A stretch of DNA of 64,000 bases from contig NZ_JANADR010000001.1 of NCBI RefSeq assembly GCF_024199925.1, positions 5,893,501 to 5,957,500 on the forward strand. Reading direction: 5' to 3'. The notes under the pieces are model-generated. The model worked only from the letters and a program-made list of their open reading frames with translations. It was not told where the DNA came from and searched no databases. The position numbers were made by a program, and so were the translations under genes. Shown piece by piece: positions 11,982 to 19,877 of this stretch. Position 1 is the first letter of the stretch, and every line of letters starts with the position of its first letter. This stretch comes from Bradyrhizobium sp. CCGUVB1N3 (GTDB lineage Bacteria > Pseudomonadota > Alphaproteobacteria > Rhizobiales > Xanthobacteraceae).

Positions 11982-12120
11982 CCTCTCCCGCTTGCGGGAG
12001 AGGTCGGCGCGAAGCGCCGGGTGAGGGCTCTCTCCGCCCAGGGACACCCTCCGCGAACCTCAAAGGCTCTCGCCCGTGGAAGCACCCTCACCCCGACCCT
12101 CTCCCGCAAGCGGGAGAGGG
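11982..12120. repeat. Extragenic palindrome, family C (CCTCTCCCGCTTGCGGGAGAGG)
   Basis: Two perfect short palindromes, CCTCTCCCGCTTGCGGGAGAGG at 11982-12003 and CCCTCTCCCGCAAGCGGGAG plus AGGG at 12097-12120, stand in inverted relation, with GGTGAGGG / ACCCTCACC pairs inside. Related copies occur at 22956-23111 and, degenerate, at 21413-21478. It fills the space between the DUF3108 and rpmB genes. Confidence 0.7.
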
Positions 12121-12287
12121 GGAACTGGCACCGGCGCAAGGCGAAGCACCTGCCTCAAATCCTTGACTACCCGCCCCTTCCCCCCTATACGTCCGCCCGC
12201 TCCCTGCAAGGACAGAGAATTTGTAACCCCCGTGGCGCCCCGAATGGCCGCCGCAAATCGCTGGGGGAAAGGATAAGGGTTTTTAAC

Positions 12288-12596
12288 ATGTCTCGCCGCT
12301 GCGAACTGACGGCCAAGGGCCCCCAGACTGGCCACAAGGTCAGCCACTCCAACATCAAGACCAAGCGCCGCTTCCTGCCGAATCTCGTCAACGTGACCTT
12401 CATCAGCGAAGCCCTCGAGCGCAACGTGCGCCTGCGCGTCTCCACCAACGCGGTCAAGAGCGTCGACCACAATGGCGGCCTCGATGCCTTCCTGCTCAAG
12501 GCCAAGGCCGACGTCCTGTCGCCGCGCGCCCTCGAGCTGAAGCGCGCGATCCAGAAGAAGGTCGGCGGCGCTGCGCCGGTCAAGAAGGCGAGCTAA
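12288..12596 (+). CDS. rpmB: 50S ribosomal protein L28
   Basis: A 102-residue protein beginning [20 protein letters not shown], the standard N-terminus of alphaproteobacterial L28, which includes the longer C-terminal helix ending in Lys and Ala. It is part of the large ribosomal subunit near the E site. The start is the ATG at 12288, preceded by GGATAAGGG; the longer frame upstream is repeat DNA. A strong intrinsic terminator follows at 12670. The gene forms a conserved housekeeping border to the accessory cassette that begins about 225 bases downstream. Confidence 0.97.
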   Translation: MSRRCELTAKGPQTGHKVSHSNIKTKRRFLPNLVNVTFISEALERNVRLRVSTNAVKSVDHNGGLDAFLLKAKADVLSPRALELKRAIQKKVGGAAPVKKAS

Positions 12597-12669
12597 GAGA
12601 TCTAAGAGCTGGGCCGGGGGCACGCGTAAGCGTCGCGTGGCGTAGCTTTAAAAGCGTTGAGTTTGAGTG

Positions 12670-12700
12670 ACGGCCGGGTCGAGAGATCCGGCCGTTTTTG
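12670..12700 (+). terminator. Intrinsic terminator of rpmB
   Basis: ACGGCCGG pairs with CCGGCCGT, extended by three further pairs around a GAGA loop, giving an 11-bp stem directly followed by TTTTTGTTTG. This is a classic Rho-independent terminator 73 bases past the rpmB stop. Confidence 0.88.
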
Positions 12701-12820
12701 TTTGGGCACGCATCCTAGCGTCGCGACTAGGTCCGGGGTAAAACTGAGCCAAAGGCTTCAAATAGTTTAGCTTTCAAGAGGTAGCCTTAAGCGTCTGCCA
12801 AGCGGAAGCGTATCTTCCTG

Positions 12821-14494
12821 ATGCATAGTTACCAAAAGCAAACGGTTGCCGTGCACAATCAACTCGACGACCACGTCGAGGGCGAGCGACAGACCTATCT
12901 TCGTGTCGCGGAGATTGTGTTGAGCAAGTCTCGTGTCCCACTTAGCGCAAGCGAGATCGTCGATCGGGGGGTCGAGCACGGACTCTTTGGCGACCATGTG
13001 ATGGGACGCACGCCTCAGAAATCCATGCAGGCTCGGCTCAGCATCGACATCTTGCAGAGGAAAGCTGATTCCAGGTTTGTCCGCACTGGTCGGGGACGCT
13101 TCACTCTGCGCACTTCACTAGGTTCGCCAAACAGCGAACTCGGTATGGCAACCGGCGAAATCCAATCGGAATATGTGGCTGAACGTCGGACTCTTCGCAC
13201 GCCGCGCGAGGAAGTTCTTTGCGTTCCCGAGTCCGCTTTTCGCGATGTGCTGACGTTTCAGGGGATCGACACGGACACCGCCCCAATATTGGGCCAACTA
13301 CTCAGCGAAAGGACAACTGTTTACCTTGGACGATCCCAAGCCGAGGTCTACAACGACGCAAAGCAGTTCATAACCTACGTGCTGGTTCAGTGCGGACAGC
13401 GCCTTCTGTTTTTTAAACGATCCTATCTTAGTCGAGCAGCCGAGTTCCTGAGAGGGTCAAAATGCATCGGCTTTGGCGGCCACGTAAGCGCTGCCGACTT
13501 AGACATGTTGTCCCGTACTGACTTCGGATTGTCCGCCTGTGGCCGCCGCGAGCTAGCGGAAGAACTCTTTCTACCGGAGTTGCCCCGACAGAAACGCAAG
13601 GTTTCGACCGAAGCGGGCCTTACAGATAAGGCAACTATAGATCTCTTCCAACGCGTTCCGTTAGAATGCCTCGGCGTCTTGAACGACGATTCTTCGGAGG
13701 TTGGGCGGAGGCACGTTGCGGTTGTCTACCGAGCGTGGCTCCCAGATTGGAACATCGCCAAGAAGCTGCAAAAGGGTGACTCGTCGATCAAGGGGCTCGG
13801 ATGGATAGACCTTTCTGCGGACAAAGTTGACATAACGGATTTCGAGTATTGGTCCCAACTTTGTCTTCGGCGCTTCTATCCTTCTACTCTTTTTGCGAGA
13901 GCGAGGTTTGAGATACTCAACAACTCTCGTTTGGCAAATGATCGCGTCCTAGTCGTCGCAGGCAGAATTGGATCAGGAAAATCAGAGACTGCTAACTATT
14001 TGAGCCAGCGCCTTCATTGCTCCCTCGTCAGGACGGGAGATCTGGTCCGTGAGCTAATGGGCTCACCTCCTATCGCCGAGATCGGACGAGAAGAATTTCA
14101 AGCGAGGGCCTACCGATTCATTAGCGCGGAAGGCGGCACCCAAAAGCTGGCAGAGGCAATCGCCAACCAGATCGACCGCAACAGCGGGACCCGTGCGATT
14201 ATCGATGGCATTCGGAACCTCGACACATTCGAACACCTTGAGAAACTTTGTCCTGGCGGAGTTGGCCTACTCTTTGTTCAGACGCCGCCCGACGTCGCCT
14301 TTGATATGTACCGGGCGAGAGAAGCGGGGACACTGAAATTCAGCTATCGTGACTTTCTGAGGGTCTACGACGCCCCTGTTGAAGCAGAGATATCAAGCCT
14401 CGGGCGCCGAGCTAATGCATACATCTATAACTCATTTGGCATGGAAGCCTTTCGTCGAACACTGGATGAACTCTTACCGAGGATGCGTTCATAA
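12821..14494 (+). CDS. HARE-HTH / Nudix-like / nucleotide-kinase-like fusion protein
   Basis: A 557-residue protein with three parts. Residues 26-97 read as a HARE-HTH winged-helix domain, found in DNA-modification and restriction contexts. Residues 180-335 resemble a Nudix hydrolase: GFGGHV at 217-222 and RRELAEEL at 242-249 match the ends of the Nudix box, with an unusual insertion between them. Residues 376-557 form a P-loop kinase with Walker A GRIGSGKS (381-388), RTGDLVRE and a DGIRNLDTFEHL motif as in UPF0200 and dephospho-CoA-kinase-like proteins. Codons are less GC-biased than in flanking genes. It converges on the HAM1-like gene, overlapping its 3' end by six bases. A nucleotide-handling role in the cassette is inferred; substrate unknown. 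Confidence 0.75.
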   Translation: MHSYQKQTVAVHNQLDDHVEGERQTYLRVAEIVLSKSRVPLSASEIVDRGVEHGLFGDHVMGRTPQKSMQARLSIDILQRKADSRFVRTGRGRFTLRTSLGSPNSELGMATGEIQSEYVAERRTLRTPREEVLCVPESAFRDVLTFQGIDTDTAPILGQLLSERTTVYLGRSQAEVYNDAKQFITYVLVQCGQRLLFFKRSYLSRAAEFLRGSKCIGFGGHVSAADLDMLSRTDFGLSACGRRELAEELFLPELPRQKRKVSTEAGLTDKATIDLFQRVPLECLGVLNDDSSEVGRRHVAVVYRAWLPDWNIAKKLQKGDSSIKGLGWIDLSADKVDITDFEYWSQLCLRRFYPSTLFARARFEILNNSRLANDRVLVVAGRIGSGKSETANYLSQRLHCSLVRTGDLVRELMGSPPIAEIGREEFQARAYRFISAEGGTQKLAEAIANQIDRNSGTRAIIDGIRNLDTFEHLEKLCPGGVGLLFVQTPPDVAFDMYRAREAGTLKFSYRDFLRVYDAPVEAEISSLGRRANAYIYNSFGMEAFRRTLDELLPRMRS

Positions 14495-15136
14495 CGTGGG
14501 AAACAATGGCGGCTCGGCCGCTAGTCGGTACCGCATAAATTCCTTGAGCGCTTTGATCGACTGCGAGACGGCCAACTTATCGCTGAGACCGGAACGATCG
14601 TCCTTGACGATCTCTGCATAGGTCTTTCCACCAAAGCCATCCGGGCAGAAGATAGTATCCCAATAAAATTCTCTCGTTCCTCTTGCGATGTTACTCAGAG
14701 AGCCCTGCGCTTCCCCGACAAATGTGTGGACGTTCAGCCCGTCGCAATATCCGACGACAGCTCGCGCAATGGCCCGACTGGTAAGAGTCGAGCAGGCGGC
14801 CACGAATTGCTCCGGCGCAAGCGAATCCCACATTGGCTGAGTAAGTCCGCCTGGAAAGGATTTAGCTTCGAACCCTTCCAAAATCAGGCCGGCATGTTCC
14901 ACGATACAAGGGACCTGAATCTGCCGGTACGCTGATTCGACTTTGAATTTCACCATTGCCACGAGATCGCACAGAAGCGGCTCGGTCGTCGCCACTTTCC
15001 GAAAGCGAACGTCGAAGAGCTCGCCAAGCTTTTTGCCGGTCGGCTCAAGCTCAATTATATCCTTCGCTAACGCCCATTCCTCCTTCTTGAAATCACTCCA
15101 AGAGCAGTAGGCGACCTGTATGGGAGAATGGCTCAT
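14489..15136 (-). CDS. HAM1/RdgB/ITPase-fold protein, degenerate active site
   Basis: A 215-residue protein aligning with noncanonical purine NTP pyrophosphatases: CIVEHAGLILEGFEAKSFPG (77-96) corresponds to VEDTxL...GGLPG of human ITPA, FYWDTIFCPDG to the GF-W-DP loop, and GKTYAEI to the late KTFAE motif. Several key positions differ. The catalytic acid after E80 is H81, the SHR motif near the end is SQS (191-193), and the Asn of the N-terminal TxNxxKxxE motif is Ser, although K17 and E20 remain. It may bind nucleotides rather than hydrolyse them, as a sensor. It starts two bases after the SIR2 stop, so the two are co-translated. Family call is confident; sensor role is inference. Confidence 0.8.
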   Translation of the reverse strand: MSHSPIQVAYCSWSDFKKEEWALAKDIIELEPTGKKLGELFDVRFRKVATTEPLLCDLVAMVKFKVESAYRQIQVPCIVEHAGLILEGFEAKSFPGGLTQPMWDSLAPEQFVAACSTLTSRAIARAVVGYCDGLNVHTFVGEAQGSLSNIARGTREFYWDTIFCPDGFGGKTYAEIVKDDRSGLSDKLAVSQSIKALKEFMRYRLAAEPPLFPTL

Positions 15137-15138
15137 CT

Positions 15139-15966
15139 CTAACTTCTCATGCCGTGAAGTATTGCAGCCACGTTCGCCGATATATCCTCAGCACCTACCG
15201 GTATGACTTCAATATTGCGCTCATTGAACAATCGTCGCTCGAACTCAGAAGGCTCTGGGAGAATTATGTATGCTCTTCTTCCACTAGAGGAGTTGGGCAG
15301 ATCGGCGAATAGCCGATTAACGATGTGAAAGATGTAGTTTACGTTTGGATCACGAAAGCTATATCCGATGAAAAGAACAGCTCTTCCAAGAATGTCCCCG
15401 CGCAGCTTGAAGTCCATTGGGCTTTCGAGTCGCATTCGTTCCATGTATTGCGATTCCGAAACCACCATCTCTTTCGGGTTGTTGAAGTCTCCGTGAAATT
15501 TCACAACCTCGACCACGGACCTATCGTGAGCGATGGTGTGCTCGCCGGACACGATGTGAGTATTTCGCCGACTCTTCTTTAGGGCCCGCTCGATGAAGTC
15601 ATCATAGTTTGTCGTGTAGTAGAGACTGCAACGATCCAACTGCACCAACTCTGAATGTATTGGTGAAGCAAGGATGTCCGCATCCGTCGCTTCCGAAAAC
15701 TGCAACGACAGCCAATTCGTTAACGGCGCGAGTTCGCGATTCAAAATTTTGAAGTACTCAAGTATCTGAAGATCATTGCCGCGGAGGCGAAGCAAGTTTG
15801 CCTCGTTGCAGCCGATCAGCGCGGCTGCTTGATCCACCATTGCCTCCCATGATGGCCCTCTCTTCGTTCCTCCTCCCCAAGTGACTGACATTGAGGCCCC
15901 GGCACCAACAAATGGGACCACGCGCCTATCGCGATACAATCTCCGCAGATCGAGAGGACAATTCAT
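15139..15966 (-). CDS. SIR2-like (SIR2_2) protein, probable NADase effector
   Basis: A 275-residue protein made almost wholly of a SIR2-like domain. GAGAS (21-25) forms the NAD-binding loop, YYTTNYDDF (116-124) is the conserved TNYD motif, HGD (158-160) holds the probable catalytic His, and FIGYSFRDPN (199-208) is the typical late motif of SIR2_2 proteins. Such proteins in ThsA, DSR and SIR2-Argonaute systems degrade NAD+ and stop growth on infection. It overlaps the methyltransferase gene by four bases (ATGA) and is followed after two bases by the HAM1-like gene. HAM1 plus SIR2 adjacency recalls the Kongming KomB/KomC pair. No extra sensor domain is present, so activation must come from a partner. 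Confidence 0.88.
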   Translation of the reverse strand: MNCPLDLRRLYRDRRVVPFVGAGASMSVTWGGGTKRGPSWEAMVDQAAALIGCNEANLLRLRGNDLQILEYFKILNRELAPLTNWLSLQFSEATDADILASPIHSELVQLDRCSLYYTTNYDDFIERALKKSRRNTHIVSGEHTIAHDRSVVEVVKFHGDFNNPKEMVVSESQYMERMRLESPMDFKLRGDILGRAVLFIGYSFRDPNVNYIFHIVNRLFADLPNSSSGRRAYIILPEPSEFERRLFNERNIEVIPVGAEDISANVAAILHGMRS

Positions 15967-16589
15967 TGATTTTTCCTCACCAGCAGACGAGTAAGGCTAT
16001 GGAAATGAGGAATGCCATTATGGGGATGGACCTCATGAATGATGGAATTTGACTCGAGTAGGATCGACTGCCCCCGGTACTGGTCAACATAGAATGAGTG
16101 GGGCATCAGGGTCGGTGAAAAGTTCGGATGGGCCGACAGATCATGCGGACCATCGTTGAATGAAACTAGAAAATGAAGTCCGTTGACGTGCGTCCTCTGT
16201 AAGGCCGTTTGGAGGAGTGACGACATTTGTTCAGGGGAAGAGAGACAGTGTGCGAGGCCATACAGAACAACGACATCAAAGAGCTCCTTCTTGGCCAGGT
16301 AAGTGAGTGCATCAGAAACGAGCCATTCAATCCGCAAATCTTGAAATGCTCGCTGTCCATTGCTTATGGCCTTGGCGGAGCAATCAACGGCTATTACGCT
16401 TGCACCACACCGAGCAAACGCTGCGGCGTTCTTCCCCTCACCGCAGCCGAGGTCGAGCACGCGCATCCCGCGAAGATCCCGATGCTCTTCAATGAACGAC
16501 GCTATTAATGAACCAGGGGACGTTCCCCAGAAACAGTCGCAGGCCGTATAGCCTTCGTCGTAACCGCCAGATTTGCTGTCGCCCGTCAT
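15963..16589 (-). CDS. SAM-dependent methyltransferase (TehB/UbiE-like), cassette gene
   Basis: About 208 residues from ATG 16587-16589; a TTG 21 codons earlier (16652) is possible but weaker. Motif I is VLDLGCGEGKNAAAFA, followed by an acidic residue in VIAVDCSAKA that would hold the SAM ribose, and LFDVVVLYGLAHCL for motif IV. This is a small class I methyltransferase without an obvious DNA-recognition domain or the NPPY motif of DNA N6-adenine enzymes, so a small-molecule substrate is more likely. It is the first gene of the leftward operon methyltransferase - SIR2 - HAM1. In that setting it could make a methylated nucleotide signal, or protect against one; this is inference. Confidence 0.8.
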   Translation of the reverse strand: MTGDSKSGGYDEGYTACDCFWGTSPGSLIASFIEEHRDLRGMRVLDLGCGEGKNAAAFARCGASVIAVDCSAKAISNGQRAFQDLRIEWLVSDALTYLAKKELFDVVVLYGLAHCLSSPEQMSSLLQTALQRTHVNGLHFLVSFNDGPHDLSAHPNFSPTLMPHSFYVDQYRGQSILLESNSIIHEVHPHNGIPHFHSLTRLLVRKNQ

Positions 16590-16713
16590 AAGCCCGCAGT
16601 ATGGTCTACTAAAAAAGACGCACAGCTTATGAATATCGACACCTTTGCGCAATCACTGGTTGCTTGAATCCCCACCTAGCTGACTGGCGCCATAGTGCCG
16701 TTGGCGCTGTTTG

Positions 16714-16998
16714 CGCTATACGCGCCCCGGCAGCATCACCGAGTGGACGCTTCGATGGAGCACGAAGCCAAGAACGAAACCACAAACCGCACCCAAGAAC
16801 GTCGTCATCTGCTGCGACGGGGCAACGAGATCTCCGAGAACATCTCCAATGTGCTCAAGCTGTATCGCTGCCTGCACAAGACCGAGAAGACGCGGCCGCT
16901 GCAGCTGGTGGTTCTATGATCCCGGGGTCGGGACGGCCACGGAGCCGACGACGTGGCACCCCCGGAAGGCCAACATCAATCCGGTGCCCGGGCTCGCT
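16714..16998 (+). pseudogene. Decayed 5' fragment of a DUF2235 gene
   Basis: This stretch repeats the promoter-proximal region and first 94 codons of the intact DUF2235 gene at 21566, starting at CGCTATA upstream of ATGGAGCACGA and ending near GGGCTCGCT. Compared with 21524-21846 it lacks about 36 bases, has small indels (GACGGGGCAACG against GACGGCACCGGCAACG; an extra G in GGTGGTTCTA) and many substitutions. No frame remains open throughout. It is a partial duplicate or the remnant of a second gene copy. The remainder of 16590-17100 contains no gene I can support. Confidence 0.8.
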
Positions 16999-17100
16999 CG
17001 CGCGTTAACCGTCCATTAACCAACGCAGCCTAGCCTCAAGTCATCGTCCAGCCATCATCAGCCCGAAATGCCTCCCCGGTTCAATCCAGGAAGACAGCCG

Positions 17101-17616
17101 ATGTCCGTTGAGTTGTTGACGTATGCCGAGCTAGGCGCCCGCCTCAACATCTCGCGGGAGGCCGCTCGTTCGCTTGCCAGGCGGCGCCGGTTGCCGCGCT
17201 CGCGGTCGGATGATCGCAAGGCTCGGGTGAGCGTCGATTTCTCCGAACTCCGCTACAGGCCCCGCCCGCGACTCGGTCGCCGCCAGGCGGACCCCATCGC
17301 CGTCTCCATGGCAAAGATCGAGGCATTCAGGAGCGAGGCGTTCAAGGCGGAGATCGCGCGGCTCGAAGCAAAGGCAGCCGGCTACAGGGCGGATTTCGAG
17401 CGCGAGCGCGAGCGTGCCGATCGCCTGGCCGTCGAGCTGCTGCAGGCGGCGGCCGAGACGAGAGCAGCCAATGAGTGGGCGGCACGATTGGAAGATGAAG
17501 TGGCGGATTTGCGGACCGGCCGCCGGGCCGGCGGCTCGCTCGCGGGACAGGCCGCGCTTCGCTTGGGACGTCTGGCCGCTTCCATCGTGCAATCAGACCG
17601 CGCGGCTTGCAGGTAG
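17101..17616 (+). CDS. Helix-turn-helix coiled-coil protein, unknown function
   Basis: A 171-residue protein from ATG 17101 (MSVELLTYAELGARLNISRE). The N-terminal 35 residues read as an HTH of the excisionase/MerR type (AELGARLNISREAARSLARR), followed by basic residues and a long charged coiled coil at about residues 75-140 (RADFERERERADRLAVELLQ). The C-terminus is basic. Related small proteins occur next to replication or partition genes in rhizobia, but no specific function is recognised. It lies 52 bases upstream of the FtsZ paralogue in the same orientation and may be co-transcribed with it. Confidence 0.6.
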   Translation: MSVELLTYAELGARLNISREAARSLARRRRLPRSRSDDRKARVSVDFSELRYRPRPRLGRRQADPIAVSMAKIEAFRSEAFKAEIARLEAKAAGYRADFERERERADRLAVELLQAAAETRAANEWAARLEDEVADLRTGRRAGGSLAGQAALRLGRLAASIVQSDRAACR

Positions 17617-17668
17617 CACGCGATAGTTTTCTCAAATCCCCGGCTTGCCGGACCAACGCGAGGGAAGA

Positions 17669-18925
17669 ATGGCTGGCAACACCGATATTCACGAAATGAG
17701 GGCGCGCATCGTCGTGTTTGGAGTCGGCGGCGCCGGCGGCAATGCCGTCAACAACATGATCACGGCCGGGCTGCAGGGGGTCGAGTTCGTCGTCGCCAAT
17801 ACCGACGCGCAGGCGCTTGCCATGTCGAAGGCCAAGCGACTCATCCAGCTCGGCACCCACGTGACCCAAGGCCTTGGCGCCGGCTCGCAGCCCGAATTGG
17901 GACGCGCCGCAGCCGAAGAGGCCATCGATACGATCCGCGATCAATTGACCGGCGCACACATGGTGTTCGTGACGGCTGGCATGGGCGGCGGTACCGGCAC
18001 CGGGGCTGCGCCTATCATAGCCAGGACCGCGCGCGAGCTCGGCATTCTCACGATCGGCGTGGTCACCAAGCCATTCTACTTCGAGGGCCAGCGCCGCATG
18101 CGCTCTGCCGAAGCCGGCATCGACGAGTTGCTCAAGACAGTCGACACCCTGCTGATCATCCCGAACCAGAACCTGTTCCGCGTGGCCAGCGAGAAGACCA
18201 CATTCGCCGACGCCTTCGCCCTTGCCGACCAGGTGCTTTATTCGGGCGTGGCCTGCATCAGCGACCTCATCGTCAAGGAAGGCCTGATCAATCTCGATTT
18301 TGCCGACGTTCTCTCCGTCATGAAGGAGAAGGGCAAGGCCATGATGGGACGGGGCGAGGCGTCCGGCGAGAAGCGCGTGCTCGCCGCCGCGGTGGCCGCG
18401 ATTTCCAATCCATTGATCGAGAACCCATCGATCAAGCGCGCCAGTGGCCTCATCATCTCCATCACCGGCGGCAAGGATCTCATGCTGTACGAAGTCGACG
18501 AAGCGGCGACCCGCATTCGCGATGAGGCCGATCCGGACGCCAACATCATCGTCGGCGCGTCCTTTGACGAGAGCCTCGAAGGCATCGTCCGCGTCTCGGT
18601 GGTGGCGACCGGAATCGATAATCTCGACCCGGCGCAACAGCCGCCGGTGGAAAGCTTACTCACGCAGCTCGCCGGCAGGCTGCGCAACGACAGCCGCCGC
18701 ATCGCCGATCGCATCGAGCGCAGTGCACCCCTCCCGCAATTGGAGAGCCCGCCGCTCCGGCCGGAGGCCCGCCACAACGTGGGGCAACCGCCAAGGCCTA
18801 CTCCGGAATATGCGCGCCACGCGGCTCCTCGGCCGCTCGATCCTTACGGCCGCTCCTCGCCGCGCAATTCGACCGACGACGGCATTCTCGATATCCCAGC
18901 CTTCCTGCGCCGCACCGCCAGCTGA
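17669..18925 (+). CDS. ftsZ: Short FtsZ paralogue
   Basis: A 418-residue FtsZ beginning at ATG 17669 ([20 protein letters not shown]), with GAGGGAAG as Shine-Dalgarno; the ORF upstream to 17645 lacks one. The GTP-binding signature GGGTGTG (106-112), the NTDAQAL loop and the NxDFADV synergy region are present, so GTP binding and polymerisation look intact. The tail still ends with the FtsA/ZipA-binding peptide [12 protein letters not shown]. It lacks the long Pro/Glu-rich linker of the main alphaproteobacterial FtsZ (about 590 residues in Bradyrhizobium) and is not next to ftsA/ftsQ, so it is most likely a second FtsZ like FtsZ2 of Sinorhizobium. It lies between a decayed and an intact DUF2235 copy. 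Confidence 0.9.
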   Translation: MAGNTDIHEMRARIVVFGVGGAGGNAVNNMITAGLQGVEFVVANTDAQALAMSKAKRLIQLGTHVTQGLGAGSQPELGRAAAEEAIDTIRDQLTGAHMVFVTAGMGGGTGTGAAPIIARTARELGILTIGVVTKPFYFEGQRRMRSAEAGIDELLKTVDTLLIIPNQNLFRVASEKTTFADAFALADQVLYSGVACISDLIVKEGLINLDFADVLSVMKEKGKAMMGRGEASGEKRVLAAAVAAISNPLIENPSIKRASGLIISITGGKDLMLYEVDEAATRIRDEADPDANIIVGASFDESLEGIVRVSVVATGIDNLDPAQQPPVESLLTQLAGRLRNDSRRIADRIERSAPLPQLESPPLRPEARHNVGQPPRPTPEYARHAAPRPLDPYGRSSPRNSTDDGILDIPAFLRRTAS

Positions 18926-19003
18926 GCGGTGGCAGGAAGCGGAGTTGCTTGTCTCCAATGCCTGAAATGGACCGCTGCTACGCGACGCAGCAACAACCTA
19001 GCC

Positions 19004-19028
19004 GTCGTCCCGGCGAAGGCAGGGACGA
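19004..19028. repeat. Short extragenic hairpin, family D core
   Basis: GTCGTCCCGGCGAAGGCAGG followed by GACGAC, a minimal form of the palindrome seen complete at 35421-35554. It sits between the convergent ftsZ paralogue and the coiled-coil gene at 19063. Confidence 0.5.
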
Positions 19029-19062
19029 CGGCGGAGTTTAAGGCGCGCCGTGTGCCGATCCT

Positions 19063-19785
19063 TCACGCTGCCGTGCTGCGCGGATCGTCCCTTTTTTCCG
19101 CCTCCTTGTCGCGAGACAACCACGCTGGGAAACGAAGCAGGCGATCGTTGTTGTCTTTTGGCGGCTCGATGGGCGCCTCGCTGGCCGAAATCGGGAGGTC
19201 CAGTTCAGCCTGTCCAACCCGCACCGCATCCGCGCGCTGATCCAGTCCGCGCAACAGCGGATCGAGCACGCTGTCGATTTCGGTCGCCACCGACACTAGA
19301 AAACTATTGAGCTCGCGAGCCTCGGGCATAACTGCCGCAGCCGGCTCGATCGCCTTGCAGAGACCATCGACGACAGGTGCAAACGCGCTGGCAGCTTGTG
19401 TGATTCGCGTTCTTATCGCTTCGATTTCGCCCAAAACGCGATCCCGTTCCCGCCTTTTTTTCTCCTCCGAAAGGCGGGCTTCAAGTTCGGCGATCTGAGC
19501 CGTCAGGGTCGTGGCTTCGGATGCAAGTGCATCGCGCCGTCCGCGCACGCGATCGAGATCGCGGCTGAGATTGTCCACTAAGTCGTCCTTTCCGAACATT
19601 GGTTTGCTCCGTAGGACAGCCGTTTTGCTCCGAAAGACAGCCTTTTTGCTACGCAAGACAGCCTTGTTGCTACGCAAGACAGCCTTGGCGCGAACCGCCA
19701 GCGTGGCAGCCGAACGAATGGCCGGATCGGCCAAGCCAGGCATCAACTTCGGTCGCATCACATGGGCCGACATGGTGACCCCCAA
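19063..19785 (-). CDS. Coiled-coil protein with heptad tandem repeat, unknown function
   Basis: Up to 240 residues. The first part contains four copies of a seven-residue unit (KAVLRSK-like, residues about 33-62) encoded by a 21-bp tandem repeat. This is followed by a coiled coil with many Glu, Arg and Leu residues (SRDLDRVRGRRDALASEATT onward). An alternative start at ATG 19597-19599 (MFGKDDLVDNLSRDLDRVRG) has GGAG seven bases upstream and would leave the repeat outside the protein. The repeat keeps the frame open, so either reading is possible. No family was recognised, and no membrane segment is present. Confidence 0.5.
   Translation of the reverse strand: MGVTMSAHVMRPKLMPGLADPAIRSAATLAVRAKAVLRSNKAVLRSKKAVFRSKTAVLRSKPMFGKDDLVDNLSRDLDRVRGRRDALASEATTLTAQIAELEARLSEEKKRRERDRVLGEIEAIRTRITQAASAFAPVVDGLCKAIEPAAAVMPEARELNSFLVSVATEIDSVLDPLLRGLDQRADAVRVGQAELDLPISASEAPIEPPKDNNDRLLRFPAWLSRDKEAEKRDDPRSTAA
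19604..19687 (-). repeat. 21-bp tandem repeat, four units
   Basis: Units start at 19604, 19625, 19646 and 19667, with the core TTGCTACGCAAGACAGCC plus three variable bases. Each unit encodes seven residues on the minus strand (KAVLRSK, KAVFRSK, TAVLRSK). The two right-hand units are almost identical, suggesting recent expansion by slippage. Confidence 0.85.
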
Positions 19786-19877
19786 TCGTCCGCATTAGGC
19801 GACCGCATGGTTAACAAGCGGTTAATTTCAACAGCCGATGCTCGCTGCCATCCAATTCCGCCATACTCGCCCCACCC

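Noticed and set aside
11781..12047. N-terminal extension of the DUF3108 protein
   Set aside because: It runs into a noncoding palindrome and would bury the signal peptide.
17342..18637. 431-codon minus-strand frame opposite ftsZ
   Set aside because: Opposite a clear FtsZ; His/Arg/Asp-rich shadow.
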